Shown here in pieces: positions 1 to 6,680 of a stretch of 50,021 nt of DNA. Position numbers and translations under genes: made by a program. Position 1 is the first letter of the stretch, and each line of letters begins with the position of its first letter. The notes under the pieces are model-generated. The model did no database searches, was not told the origin of the DNA, and worked only from the letters and a program-made list of their open reading frames with translations. Origin of the DNA: a virus; the IMG/VR virus record IMGVR_UViG_3300020202_000016, positions 1-50,021 of that record; one strand, given 5' to 3'.

Positions 1-127
1 AACGGCCACGAGCCGCCGACCATGTAAAATTTTTAAGATCGAACTCACCGAATGCCATAGCAGTCCAATACACGCCAGGAGAGCTCCATACATCAGTCCC
101 GTTGTGGCGCTTCGATATTTGCTCAAC
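1..127. repeat. Terminal 127-bp direct repeat (circular closure), left copy
   Basis: Bases 1-127 are identical to bases 49895-50021. The repeat lies inside a protein gene that becomes a full-length open frame only when one copy is removed. This shows the contig is a closed circle of 49,894 bp rather than a linear molecule with functional terminal repeats. The length 127 equals a common maximum k-mer of short-read assemblers, which is inference about its origin. Confidence 0.95.
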
Positions 128-415
128 GGCCTCGTGAAACGCCGCCTCAGCCGTCACCGGAGAGCGGCACAAATCCCGAAACTCTGGCAGCGTTGGCGGG
201 AACTTTCCGCAAGCAGCTAAACCAGCGCGGATTTCGTTGACGGTTAGACCTTTGAGGCCGTCAGCCCAGATGTGCTTAACCCGCAATGGGGAAACGTTCG
301 TGCCATCCCATTGCGCAACGAATTTCGAACCATAACGCGCAGTCAATTCGTCGAAAAGCCACTCGATATGCGACTTTTCAGACCCAACTCGAGTTTGCGT
401 CGATTGTGTTTGCAT
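1..415 (-). CDS. P: Replication protein P-like helicase loader, N-terminal part (continues across the circular join)
   Basis: Reading starts at ATG 415, overlaps the 3' end of the O-like gene by 38 bases, runs off base 1 and continues at 49894 down to the TAA at 49725 once the contig is circularised. The joined protein is 194 residues. It has the layout of lambda-P-family proteins: an N-terminal stretch with WLFDELTARYG, a middle LTVNEIRAGLAACG and LPEFRDLCR, and VYWTAMAFGEFDL before a charged tail. P-family proteins bring the host DnaB helicase to the O-bound origin. The position directly after the O-like gene supports this. Family assignment is from pattern recognition, not a search. Confidence 0.82.
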   Translation of the reverse strand, partial: MQTQSTQTRVGSEKSHIEWLFDELTARYGSKFVAQWDGTNVSPLRVKHIWADGLKGLTVNEIRAGLAACGKFPPTLPEFRDLCRSPVTAEAAFHEAVEQISKRHNGTDVWSSPGVYWTAMAFGEFDLKNFTWSAARGR

Positions 416-1121
416 CACGATTCCCCCCCGTCAACTCGTTCAAAAACTCAGTTCGCTTGCGGTCTCGATCCGACGAAGAATTCGAGACCGATACCATCGG
501 AACATCCTCCCAACCACGCGCATTCAGCCACGTTGCCGGGTGCGGGATGTACTTCTCCTGCTGCCAGTCAGCCGAAGTCTTGGCCCGCTCAATGGCAGCA
601 AGGATTTGCCGCAAGAGCTGCTCGTTCGGCCTGATTTTGGCAAAAGCCTTCTCTGCGTTCCCCTTCGATTTTTTTCGAGGGTAGGCTCGCCAGAAATTTT
701 CGAACCAGTGATGGTTAACTGATGGTTCAATTGATGGTTCATTGATGGTTATGGGTGCACCTCCTGCACCACTGTGGTGCGCCACGTGCACGGGTGGGGG
801 TGCATCTTCTGCACCACTGTGGTGCGGTAGATGCACTAGTGCATCTACCGCACTGGTGCGCCACGTGCACGGGTTTGTGATCTGATAAACAGTGCTTCTT
901 CCAGCTCGAATTTCATCTTTTATTAAAAAACCGGCCGCCTCAAGTTCACTAATTGCCTGAAATATAGATCGCCGGCTAAGAGAGCACTTTTCTTCCAACG
1001 TTTTTACCGACGGATAGCATTGGCCTTGATCGTTAGCGTTATCGCAGAGCGCGAGCAATACCAACTTGCGCACAGATGCAAGTTTAGTATCCCACGCTGC
1101 TGTCATTAATTTAACGCTCAC
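378..1121 (-). CDS. O: Phage replication initiator, O-like, with helix-turn-helix N-terminus
   Basis: A 247-residue protein. The N-terminal ~75 residues are a winged-helix/HTH domain (LLALCDNANDQGQCYPSVKT, then SLSRRSIFQAISELEAAGF) as in many phage replication initiators. The linker of residues ~85-135 is encoded by the repeat-rich DNA described as the origin. The C-terminal part has the FENFWRAYPRKKSKGNAEKA and YIPHPATWLNARGWED motifs usual in these proteins. By analogy with lambda O it binds iterons inside its own gene and recruits the P-like loader encoded directly downstream. It belongs to the leftward early transcript behind ninB. Confidence 0.8.
   Translation of the reverse strand: MSVKLMTAAWDTKLASVRKLVLLALCDNANDQGQCYPSVKTLEEKCSLSRRSIFQAISELEAAGFLIKDEIRAGRSTVYQITNPCTWRTSAVDALVHLPHHSGAEDAPPPVHVAHHSGAGGAPITINEPSIEPSVNHHWFENFWRAYPRKKSKGNAEKAFAKIRPNEQLLRQILAAIERAKTSADWQQEKYIPHPATWLNARGWEDVPMVSVSNSSSDRDRKRTEFLNELTGGNRDANTIDANSSWV
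709..873. other. ori: Putative replication origin: iterons and palindromes inside the O-like gene
   Basis: Four direct copies of TGATGGTT lie at 709-716, 720-727, 732-739 and 743-750, spaced 11-12 bases and so on one face of the helix. Next come two copies of the inverted repeat GCACCACTGTGGTGC (766-780 and 811-825), a perfect 32-bp palindrome at 822-853 centred on ACTAGT, and two copies of GGTGCGCCACGTGCACGGG (776-794, 855-873). Lambda carries its origin iterons in the same place, in the linker of the O gene. The array encodes a low-complexity linker, consistent with DNA-level selection. Origin function is inference. Confidence 0.65.
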
Positions 1122-1387
1122 TCATCTACTCCGATATCTTTCTGGATAATCTTTCAAATCGCTTAACAAGCTAATCCGAATGCCCTCTAACGATTTTCCA
1201 CGCCACACTTCCTGGCGTAAACGCCCACAGAATAATTATTGGGAACAAACATAAGCAAACAATAGGATAAAAGAGCCCTCCCACAGCAAGCCGCAGAAAG
1301 TACATGAAAACATAAGCAACCCAATCCACATCAATGCTCCCTATAAAACTCTTCCTGTTAATTTAGCCAAAAATCAGGAAAATCTAC
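1122..1387 (-). other. Intergenic stretch with a possible broken small membrane ORF
   Basis: This stretch lies between the DUF1364 gene and the O-like gene. The only candidate is ATG 1331 with GGGAG just upstream. It encodes a 31-residue hydrophobic peptide beginning MWIGLLMFSCTFCGLLWEG and ends at TAA 1236. A +1 or -1 change would extend it, so it may be a decayed membrane gene. No RNA gene or convincing promoter is seen. Confidence 0.25.
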
Positions 1388-1693
1388 TTATTTCACACCG
1401 ATTAATTTCTGCTGCCACAATAGAAGTAATGTTCTATCGCGCGCATAATCCATATACTCGATCTTCTCGTCTCGGCTCAATCGAGTACCCTGATCGATCT
1501 CGCGATGACATGCGGAACACCCGAACGCACCGAAGCAGTCGTGCGCCTTAATCCCCATTCCTTTACCATGAATTGCTTGGTTAGAATGACACCAAACGGT
1601 CGTTTCCGGGTTGCGATTGCATACACCAGAAATGCGTAGCTGACATTCCAGACCTTTGGCAGATTGAGTGAGTTTTTTATTACGGAAATTCAT
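1388..1693 (-). CDS. DUF1364 zinc-binding phage protein (putative nuclease)
   Basis: A 101-residue protein with the conserved DUF1364 layout: CQLRISGVCNRNPETTVWCH near residues 18-37, then HGKGMGIKAHD and FGCSACHREID. The paired cysteines and histidines form a likely zinc site as in HNH-like folds. The family is common in the nin-type regions of lambdoid phages; its biochemical role is not firmly known. It overlaps its upstream neighbour by four bases (ATGA), showing translational coupling in the leftward early operon. Confidence 0.8.
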   Translation of the reverse strand: MNFRNKKLTQSAKGLECQLRISGVCNRNPETTVWCHSNQAIHGKGMGIKAHDCFGAFGCSACHREIDQGTRLSRDEKIEYMDYARDRTLLLLWQQKLIGVK

Positions 1694-1890
1694 TGGTAGT
1701 AACTTTTTAGTTCACGATAAATAGCATTGAGCTTGTCCACATCAGGCCGCTTAGATTCTGCTACCTTTATTGCCCTCAAAGCGCATTCCTTAAATTGTTT
1801 AACAGTTTGGATATACGTGCAATTGGCGACAGAAATCGGCACTCGATGAGCCAACTCTAAAACTAATTTTTGAAGCTGCTCAACCCTCAA
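1690..1890 (-). CDS. Hypothetical protein in nin-like region
   Basis: A 66-residue, mostly helical protein (MRVEQLQKLVLELAHR at the start, LNAIYRELKSYYQ at the end). No family is recognised. It overlaps ninB by 11 bases upstream and DUF1364 by 4 bases downstream, so it is translated as part of that operon. It is probably a small accessory replication or recombination protein, but nothing in the sequence fixes the role. Confidence 0.7.
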   Translation of the reverse strand: MRVEQLQKLVLELAHRVPISVANCTYIQTVKQFKECALRAIKVAESKRPDVDKLNAIYRELKSYYQ

Positions 1891-2245
1891 AATTCACCCC
1901 TCTATCGGCTCCAAATGCGTAAATTAATTCAGTCAAATCAGATAACAATTTCTTACTCATTCGACTGGTTCGTTGCCCACAAATGACTGCTTCTCCGTCA
2001 ATTCCTGGTATGATTTTTGCTTTTACTAAACTTGCGGTAAATACGTCTTTCCACTCTTCCGATGAGAGCTTATTTCCATACCAATCGACTTGCTGCGAGA
2101 CTTGCTCTAATAATTTCCAGAGCAATGCGTTTTGTTTGAGGCTACGGGTTGGTTCTTTGATTTGGACTACGTAACCCAAGGGGGTAAAACGAATAGCGGT
2201 GATTGCATTCGTTCGGACTTGATCGTTTTCGATGACATAGATCAT
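1880..2245 (-). CDS. ninB: NinB-family recombination protein
   Basis: A 121-residue protein with NinB signatures: the N-terminal half carries the Arg-Ser-Leu-Lys-Gln-Asn-Ala-Leu-Trp-Lys motif, followed by SQQVDWYGNKLSSEEWKDVFTASL and the C-terminal GQRTSRMSKKLLSDLTELIYAFGADRGV. NinB (lambda Orf) is a recombination mediator that binds ssDNA and SSB and can replace RecFOR. Length is close to the usual ~140 residues. It overlaps neighbours on both sides in the leftward early operon ahead of the replication genes. Confidence 0.85.
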   Translation of the reverse strand: MIYVIENDQVRTNAITAIRFTPLGYVVQIKEPTRSLKQNALLWKLLEQVSQQVDWYGNKLSSEEWKDVFTASLVKAKIIPGIDGEAVICGQRTSRMSKKLLSDLTELIYAFGADRGVNFEG

Positions 2246-2475
2246 TTCTCCAATCCTGCATAGACGAAATCAGCATAAATTGATTCGCGTTCGCAATTTT
2301 TGTTGTAGATACCGATTAGCACATGTGATCGATCTTTACGGATTCCGTGCGGGGTAAAGCAAAATGAACCGTCCTGCGCATCGTATACAGATAGGGTTCC
2401 GTACTTTTGTAGCGCGCGTAGCAGCGTACCGGCCGCCTTAGACGCGGATTTTGCAGTTGTGCGCAGGCGTATCAT
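2242..2475 (-). CDS. Hypothetical protein upstream of ninB
   Basis: A 77-residue protein starting MIRLRTTAKSASKAAGTLLR, basic at the N-terminus and more neutral and aromatic later (DGSFCFTPHGIRKDRSHVLI). No family is recognised. Its stop overlaps the ninB start by four bases, and it follows the Cro-like gene by 32 bases, so it is an early-operon gene. Confidence 0.65.
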   Translation of the reverse strand: MIRLRTTAKSASKAAGTLLRALQKYGTLSVYDAQDGSFCFTPHGIRKDRSHVLIGIYNKNCERESIYADFVYAGLEK

Positions 2476-2507
2476 TTTTCCAATCCGTAAGCTATCTGTA
2501 AGTGACT

Positions 2508-2702
2508 CTATGGTTTAATGCGGTTTTTCAGGCACGTATAGAGCCGCAAAACTTTCAAAAATCCGGGATCGGCGGTTTCTCTATATGCGATTTTTCGCAA
2601 TGTACCGAGCCGGACTCCAGATTTTTTTGCAATGCAATCCCACTCACTCCTTGGAATAGCAATAAGCCCGTCGATGACGGTATCCAATATGTTAGTTTTC
2701 AT
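2508..2702 (-). CDS. Cro-like small DNA-binding regulator
   Basis: The preferred start is ATG 2702, giving 64 residues (MKTNILDTVIDGLIAIPRSE). WDCIAKKSGVRLGTLRKIAY reads as a helix-turn-helix, followed by VLRLYTCL. It is the first gene of the leftward early operon and diverges from the CI-like gene, which is the place of Cro (or a CII-type regulator) in lambdoid phages. It is divergent in sequence, so the exact role is inferred from position. A longer start at 2738 would run over the operator and is less likely. Confidence 0.6.
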   Translation of the reverse strand: MKTNILDTVIDGLIAIPRSEWDCIAKKSGVRLGTLRKIAYRETADPGFLKVLRLYTCLKNRIKP

Positions 2703-2709
2703 CGACAGA

Positions 2710-2742
2710 ATTCTCTTCTCATTTATTAGATATGTCAACTCA
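2710..2742 (-). promoter_or_regulatory. Leftward early promoter (PR-like) with operator word
   Basis: On the minus strand TTGACA (plus 2733-2738) lies 17 bases from GAGAAT (plus 2710-2715). It overlaps the 13-base word AGATATGTCAACT (2728-2740), whose exact inverse occurs at the rightward early promoter (3736-3748). The -10 box is weak and only 8 bases from ATG 2702, so the start site is uncertain. Confidence 0.45.
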
Positions 2743-2776
2743 CAAATTAGATGTATTTTGCGACATCATGCTAAGT

Positions 2777-3247
2777 ATGAGCGTTAAAGATATACTTGCT
2801 GCGAATCTAAAAAAGCTGATGGATTCAGACGCCCGGTTGCGCACATGCGACGCGGTGGGTCAACGTTCCGGCGTGAGTCGCAGTACTATTAATAGAGTAA
2901 CCCGGGGTTCTGGTGGTGTTTCGGTCGATCACGCCGAAGAGATCGCACAAGCATTTAAGTTAGAATTATGGCAACTACTATCACCAAATCTTGATCCGCA
3001 AGCACCCCCCGTGCTGAGCACGGGAGATCAAAATGTAATGCGACTTGCGCGCATTATCGCGAGTTTGGACGAATCGCAACAAGCGCAGGTAATTGGATTT
3101 GTTTCGGGGGTTAAGGTAAACCAGGGGTTGCGCCCAAATATAGCTATAGATGATAATTCGACGATTCAGCAATCATTGATAAGTGATCGGAGCGAGCGTG
3201 GGGGAGCTGGTTTACTTTGCGAGGCAAAGGCCCGTAAAGCGGGATGA
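2777..3247 (+). CDS. CI-like XRE-family repressor without a peptidase domain
   Basis: About 156 residues from ATG 2777 (upstream in-frame ATGs at 2732 and 2768 are possible). It begins SVKDILAANLKKLMDSDARL and holds an XRE-type helix-turn-helix: CDAVGQRSGVSRSTINRVTR followed by VSVDHAEEIAQAFKLELWQL. The rest (LARIIASLDESQQAQVIGFV) is helical, with no S24/LexA-type Ser-Lys dyad visible. Induction may therefore not use RecA-stimulated self-cleavage. The gene diverges from the Cro-like gene and occupies the cI position between the two early promoters. Confidence 0.72.
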   Translation: MSVKDILAANLKKLMDSDARLRTCDAVGQRSGVSRSTINRVTRGSGGVSVDHAEEIAQAFKLELWQLLSPNLDPQAPPVLSTGDQNVMRLARIIASLDESQQAQVIGFVSGVKVNQGLRPNIAIDDNSTIQQSLISDRSERGGAGLLCEAKARKAG

Positions 3248-3446
3248 AAGCATAAGAAAGCTACTACAAGAACTGTTAAATTCTAACGAAGAACTTACAG
3301 AATTGATTTTCCGTGCCAACGGTCGCACGGGCATCGCAGGAACTTATACTGAAAAACCGCAGCTTGCAGTGCAGCATGCTATCGAAATGGCAAGCGATAT
3401 ACAGCACTGGGCGACGGAAACACACCGCCAAATCGTCACAAACTAA
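3198..3446 (+). CDS. Hypothetical protein behind the CI-like repressor
   Basis: The chosen start is GTG 3198 because GGAG lies five bases upstream; the frame is open from GTG 3183. It encodes 82 residues with a helical, charged N-terminal half (ESIRKLLQELLNSNEELTEL). It overlaps the repressor gene by 50 bases and so is probably co-transcribed from the lysogenic promoter, like the rex genes of lambda. No family is recognised. Its stop overlaps the convergent small XRE gene by four bases. Confidence 0.5.
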   Translation: MGELVYFARQRPVKRDESIRKLLQELLNSNEELTELIFRANGRTGIAGTYTEKPQLAVQHAIEMASDIQHWATETHRQIVTN

Positions 3447-3652
3447 CGCAGCAGCTCGCACGGACTTACTTTCAACGCATCTGCGAGTGCGAATAGCGTA
3501 CTCAACTTAATGTCCGTCTCTAGACGCAATATCCGCCCTACCGTGCGCTGGTCTACCAAGCCGTGCGATGCGCGCGCGACATGTGATTGCGTATAACCAC
3601 GATCCATCATTAGCTGCCGCAAATTTTTTGAAACTACATCTGTTCCCCTCAT
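3443..3652 (-). CDS. Second small XRE-family regulator
   Basis: A 69-residue, almost pure helix-turn-helix protein: SKNLRQLMMDRGYTQSHVAR, then VDQRTVGRILRLETDIKLST and FALADALKVSPCEL. It faces away from the rightward early promoter and converges on the CI/rex-like pair. A TATAAT box on its strand (plus 3713-3718) overlaps the operator region. It can be read as a second switch repressor controlling the rightward early promoter; that role is inference. Confidence 0.72.
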   Translation of the reverse strand: MRGTDVVSKNLRQLMMDRGYTQSHVARASHGLVDQRTVGRILRLETDIKLSTLFALADALKVSPCELLR

Positions 3653-3712
3653 TCCCCCATCTTGCCCGGCAGTGCTGGGAATGTGTGCCTAGTTTGATAG
3701 GTGTATTTCCTC

Positions 3713-3766
3713 ATTATAGAAATATCTCAAATATTAGTTGACATATCTCAAATATTAGATTATATT
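3713..3766 (+). promoter_or_regulatory. Rightward early promoter (PL-like) with tandem operators and an opposing promoter
   Basis: On the plus strand TTGACA (3738-3743) is followed after exactly 17 bases by TATATT (3761-3766). The 16-mer ATATCTCAAATATTAG occurs twice (3722-3737 and 3743-3758), 21 bases apart and flanking the -35 box. That is what tandem repressor operators look like. On the minus strand TATAAT (3713-3718) serves the small XRE gene. AGTTGACATATCT (3736-3748) is the inverse of the word at the leftward early promoter. Confidence 0.75.
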
Positions 3767-3772
3767 TCATAT

Positions 3773-3908
3773 ATGGTCACTCATGACCTACATATACCCC
3801 GGCGCGCTGCGGTGAGAGCCACGGCACGAGACACCCGCAAGGGCCAGTGCGCTGTAGACAGGAATCAGAGATAAGTGTCACGGGGTCGGGCTAACAGGGA
3901 GGAACATC
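3773..3908 (+). promoter_or_regulatory. Structured leader of the rightward early transcript
   Basis: About 135 transcribed bases precede the first small gene. They hold a CCC-GCAA-GGG hairpin (GNRA loop) near 3834-3843 inside a longer pairing between GCGCGCTG (near 3801) and CAGTGCGC (near 3846). In lambdoid phages this is where nut or put-type antitermination RNA lies. No boxA/boxB consensus could be fixed, so the function is a guess. Confidence 0.35.
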
Positions 3909-4073
3909 ATGTTTAAGCCTGAAATGAAGTACTGGGACTGGTACAACGCGATTGTAATATTCAGGCAACTTAAAGAGCTTGGAATCCTGCACGAAAAAGA
4001 ACTACAGGACTTTCGCAGGCGCGCTGAGAGAGATTTTATTTTTCGAGCTAAGACTGAACAGTCGAAGCGTTAA
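3909..4073 (+). CDS. Small basic early protein, first gene of the rightward operon
   Basis: A 54-residue ORF, MFKPEMKYWDWYNAIVIFRQ to the arginine-rich RRRAERDFIFRAKTEQSKR, preceded by AGGGAGG. The position right behind the early promoter and the basic C-terminus would fit an N-like antiterminator. Such proteins usually carry the arginine-rich motif at the N-terminus, so this remains a possibility only. Confidence 0.6.
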   Translation: MFKPEMKYWDWYNAIVIFRQLKELGILHEKELQDFRRRAERDFIFRAKTEQSKR

Positions 4074-4082
4074 GGGGGGGGC

Positions 4083-4262
4083 ATGTCAGAGACGGCAAAT
4101 GTGTTTTCGAAAGAAAACCAAACGGTTAAAGAAGCAATTCAGAGCAAGGTCGAATACCTGCATCAAGAAATTGAAAACTTAACTAAGAAATCCACTTATT
4201 TAGATAAAGAAATACTAGAAATGAAGCTGAGTGAATTTAAGCATTTTTGTTTCAGCTTTTGA
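4083..4262 (+). CDS. Small coiled-coil early protein
   Basis: A 59-residue ORF, MSETANVFSKENQTVKEAIQ, continuing with a heptad-like helix (VEYLHQEIENLTKK, LDKEILEMKLSEF). It follows the previous small gene by nine bases with a G-rich ribosome-binding stretch (GGGGGGG) just upstream. No family is recognised. Confidence 0.6.
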   Translation: MSETANVFSKENQTVKEAIQSKVEYLHQEIENLTKKSTYLDKEILEMKLSEFKHFCFSF

Positions 4263-4465
4263 TTTCGCAAACACAAAGCGGGAGATGTGGAAGTAGACAC
4301 ATGACTATCGTCAATAGCGCACTGAATGATAGGGCCCGAAACCGCTCGTAGACGTACGTGAGACCGAAAGAGACGACATAACGCGAACAATGTCAGCGTC
4401 GGTAAGGAAGCTGGAGTTACGAACAGCCCCGCCCTGTGTTTGTGAGTTTTTACGAAAGGATTGAC
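4263..4465 (+). other. Gene-free early stretch
   Basis: Some 200 bases without a convincing ORF on either strand. It contains GC-rich short inverted motifs (GGGCCC near 4330, GTACGT near 4353) and a TAGACACATGACTATCGTC run that may fold. It could be an untranslated regulatory leader for the next gene; nothing definite is seen. Confidence 0.3.
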
Positions 4466-4756
4466 ATGCTTGCAGTTAAATACCAGCACACCGAGTATCA
4501 AACAGACCCGGAAGAATCTCTGGTTGAAGCGCTTATTCGCGAAGAAAAAAACGTGCGTCTTGAGGTTGTCAATGATCCTTTGTGTTTTATTGGAACGCAC
4601 ATAGACGCGCCGCCGTTTTTAGCAAAAATATTCGAAAACTTCGTACATCTGCGACAAGACCCTATCAATTTTGGAAATTGGGTCTACGGATTAATAAACT
4701 CAGAAATAGGAAAAGTAGCGAAGCATTACGAAACTAACAGGGAGAGATTTGTATGA
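4466..4756 (+). CDS. Hypothetical early protein
   Basis: Start ATG 4466 is chosen because GAAAGGA lies just upstream; a GTG at 4436 is possible. It has 96 residues, MLAVKYQHTEYQTDPEESLV to NSEIGKVAKHYETNRERFV. It is acidic and mixed alpha/beta with no recognised family. It overlaps the next gene by four bases (ATGA), so it is part of the rightward early operon. Confidence 0.65.
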   Translation: MLAVKYQHTEYQTDPEESLVEALIREEKNVRLEVVNDPLCFIGTHIDAPPFLAKIFENFVHLRQDPINFGNWVYGLINSEIGKVAKHYETNRERFV

Positions 4757-4905
4757 AGATCGCAGCTTATGTACTCGCTTTATGTGTTTTATATGGAATC
4801 CTTGGAAACGAGGATTACGCAGATGAACAAACCACGCAACTCGCAGTCGCCGACTACGTAAAAAACTATCAAAACAATGATATTTGGTTGGCAAAAAATG
4901 ATTGA
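4753..4905 (+). CDS. Small exported or membrane-anchored protein
   Basis: A 50-residue ORF with a hydrophobic N-terminal segment (KIAAYVLALCVLYGILG) that reads as a signal or anchor, then an acidic soluble tail (EDYADEQTTQLAV). It overlaps its neighbours on both sides. No family is recognised; periplasmic placement is inferred. Confidence 0.6.
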   Translation: MKIAAYVLALCVLYGILGNEDYADEQTTQLAVADYVKNYQNNDIWLAKND

Positions 4906-5086
4906 CGATGGCCCGGATTATCGTCAACAAGAATGGCTAGAAGAATTGGAATTTGAAGAGGCGCACCGCTCACCGGGTGTATTAAATGAGGAGATAGAAA
5001 ATGGGTCTGATCGCAATGGAAACAAAAAGCAATTTCAAACAAGTACCGCAAGGGGTACATTTAGCCCGATGCTATCGGGTGATTGA
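4898..5086 (+). CDS. Hypothetical acidic early protein
   Basis: 62 residues from ATG 4898 (MIDDGPDYRQQEWLEELEFE). The 3' 86 bases overlap the DUF669 gene, which is unusual, so the real protein might end earlier in an ancestral form. The strongly acidic N-terminal helix looks genuinely coded. No family is recognised. Confidence 0.45.
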   Translation: MIDDGPDYRQQEWLEELEFEEAHRSPGVLNEEIENGSDRNGNKKQFQTSTARGTFSPMLSGD

Positions 5087-5627
5087 TCTTGGTACGCAAA
5101 TCGAAAATTACAAAGACGAAAAAAAAGCAGCGCGCAAAATTATGATCTCATGGGAGCTCTTTGGTGAAGCGGAAGATGGCTCACCACTAACGACCGATGA
5201 CGGTCTTCCATTAAGCGTAAGTAAACGCTATACGCTATCACTAAATGATAAAGCAATTCTTCGTGCAGATTTGCAATCATGGCGCGGAAAAAACTTCACG
5301 CCAGATGAGCTAAAAGGCTTTAACGTTATAAATGTAATTGATGCGTATTGTATGGTGAATGTCATACATAAAGAAAGCGGTGAAAAAACCTATGTGAACG
5401 TAGTCGGAATTACGCCGCTTCCAACTGCTTTGCGAAATAACAAGCCAATACCAGTAAACGCAAATCAAATTTTTGATGTTGATAATCCGGATATGGATGT
5501 GTTCGCCTTGTTCCACGAGCACTTACAAAAAACTATCGAAGGATGTGCTGAATGGCAATCCACAAGCATATCACCATCTCCTTTGACTTGCGAAGATGCG
5601 TATAGCAATATTGATAATCCATTCTAA
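5001..5627 (+). CDS. DUF669 family protein (putative ssDNA-binding protein)
   Basis: A 208-residue protein with the DUF669 pattern: NFKQVPQGVHLARCYRVIDL near residues 11-30, KIMISWELFGE, and a C-terminal part ending in the low-complexity, acidic-hydrophobic YSNIDNPF. DUF669 proteins occur in phage recombination and replication modules and are thought to act as single-strand DNA-binding proteins. A strong ribosome site (GAGGAG) precedes ATG 5001. It is followed after two bases by the Gp157 gene, its common partner. Confidence 0.82.
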   Translation: MGLIAMETKSNFKQVPQGVHLARCYRVIDLGTQIENYKDEKKAARKIMISWELFGEAEDGSPLTTDDGLPLSVSKRYTLSLNDKAILRADLQSWRGKNFTPDELKGFNVINVIDAYCMVNVIHKESGEKTYVNVVGITPLPTALRNNKPIPVNANQIFDVDNPDMDVFALFHEHLQKTIEGCAEWQSTSISPSPLTCEDAYSNIDNPF

Positions 5628-5629
5628 CT

Positions 5630-6124
5630 ATGAACCTATTCGAAATCGCCGAAGAATACCGCTACGCCGCTAGCAAACTTGTTGATCTTGAGATTGATGA
5701 ACAAACGGTTACGGATACGCTCGAAAGTGTGTCTGGCGATCTGGTTGAAAAAGGCAAGAACATCGCATTTGTAATTCGCAATTTGGAATCGGCTTCTGAC
5801 CAAATTACCGATGCTATCGCGGCAATGAAGAAACGCAGCGATAGCATGAGAAAGCGAGCAGACCGTATGCGTGAATTCTTACTTGCTGGAATGTCACACG
5901 CAGGTATCAAAGAAATCACCTGTCCATTTTTTACTATCCGATCACGCCAAAACCCTGAGTCTGTCGATGTTTACGAAGAAGCACTTATCCCACGTGAGTT
6001 TTATACCGACCCAAAGCCTCCTGAGCCAACTGTCGATAAAAATCTTATCAAGAAAGCTATCAAGGATGGTTATGAGGTTCCAGGAGTTAAGTTGGTTAAG
6101 AAAGCAAGACTGGAGATCAAATAA
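5630..6124 (+). CDS. Siphovirus Gp157 family protein
   Basis: A 164-residue protein with the family pattern: an N-terminal helix LFEIAEEYRYAASKLVDLEI, a long coiled-coil middle (KGKNIAFVIRNLESASDQIT, MRKRADRMREFLLAGM), and the C-terminal FFTIRSRQNPESVDV with IPREFY. Members are found beside recombination genes; a related streptococcal phage protein confers resistance to phage in its host. The role here is not proven. It overlaps the next ORF by one base (TAATG). Confidence 0.85.
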   Translation: MNLFEIAEEYRYAASKLVDLEIDEQTVTDTLESVSGDLVEKGKNIAFVIRNLESASDQITDAIAAMKKRSDSMRKRADRMREFLLAGMSHAGIKEITCPFFTIRSRQNPESVDVYEEALIPREFYTDPKPPEPTVDKNLIKKAIKDGYEVPGVKLVKKARLEIK

Positions 6125-6387
6125 TGGAACCAATGAAAGAATTTTATCCGGTCGAACTCAAATCTAAACCCAACGACGGCGGAAGCGCATTCCCGTACAA
6201 GTTAATAGACCCACAACAACCGGGTGCAGAATATTACTCAAGCGGAATGTCGCTGCGTGCTTACCTTGCAGCGAAAGCTATGCAAGGAATCTTATCCAAA
6301 AATTCTGGGTTGGAGGAAATGGATATTGTCGTAGCTATGGAATCGATTAAATACGCCGACGCACTCATAGCGGCACTTGAATCATGA
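6124..6387 (+). CDS. Widespread phage protein with MSLRAYLAAKAMQ motif
   Basis: An 87-residue protein with GGSAFP near residues 19-24 and GMSLRAYLAAKAMQGIL in the middle. This pattern is seen in a very common small early phage family of unknown function. The C-terminus is helical (YADALIAALES). It is translationally coupled to Gp157 upstream and to the next gene (ATGA overlap). Confidence 0.75.
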   Translation: MEPMKEFYPVELKSKPNDGGSAFPYKLIDPQQPGAEYYSSGMSLRAYLAAKAMQGILSKNSGLEEMDIVVAMESIKYADALIAALES

Positions 6388-6680
6388 ATCATTCTCCTGG
6401 GCCATGGACGCTTACCAAAAGGAGTCCTCCTATATTCAACAGTTTCGAAATTGTTGACGCAAATAACTTCGGACTTATCAAAGAATGCCTTGATAATTTT
6501 TACACTGATTTAGATGATGGTGACTGGAAACTAATCGCAGCAGCCCCAGAACTTCTTTCCTCGCTCAAAACACTGCTAGAAACCCTCAAAGAAAACTGTG
6601 TAGTAGGAGCAAACGTATTGGATGCAATTGGTAATGCAAATTTAGTGATACGAAAGGCTGAGCATGGTTGCAATGAATGA
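6384..6680 (+). CDS. Small phage protein with PGPW / IAAAPELL motifs
   Basis: A 98-residue protein beginning HSPGPWTLTKRS and holding WKLIAAAPELLSSLKTLLET. These two motifs define a very common uncharacterised phage family. It overlaps the next small gene, which starts inside it at 6664. Confidence 0.75.
   Translation: MNHSPGPWTLTKRSPPIFNSFEIVDANNFGLIKECLDNFYTDLDDGDWKLIAAAPELLSSLKTLLETLKENCVVGANVLDAIGNANLVIRKAEHGCNE

Noticed and set aside
4196-4600. Minus-strand 134-residue ORF
   Set aside because: It opposes a tightly packed plus-strand operon, overlaps two plausible small genes and shows no coding pattern.
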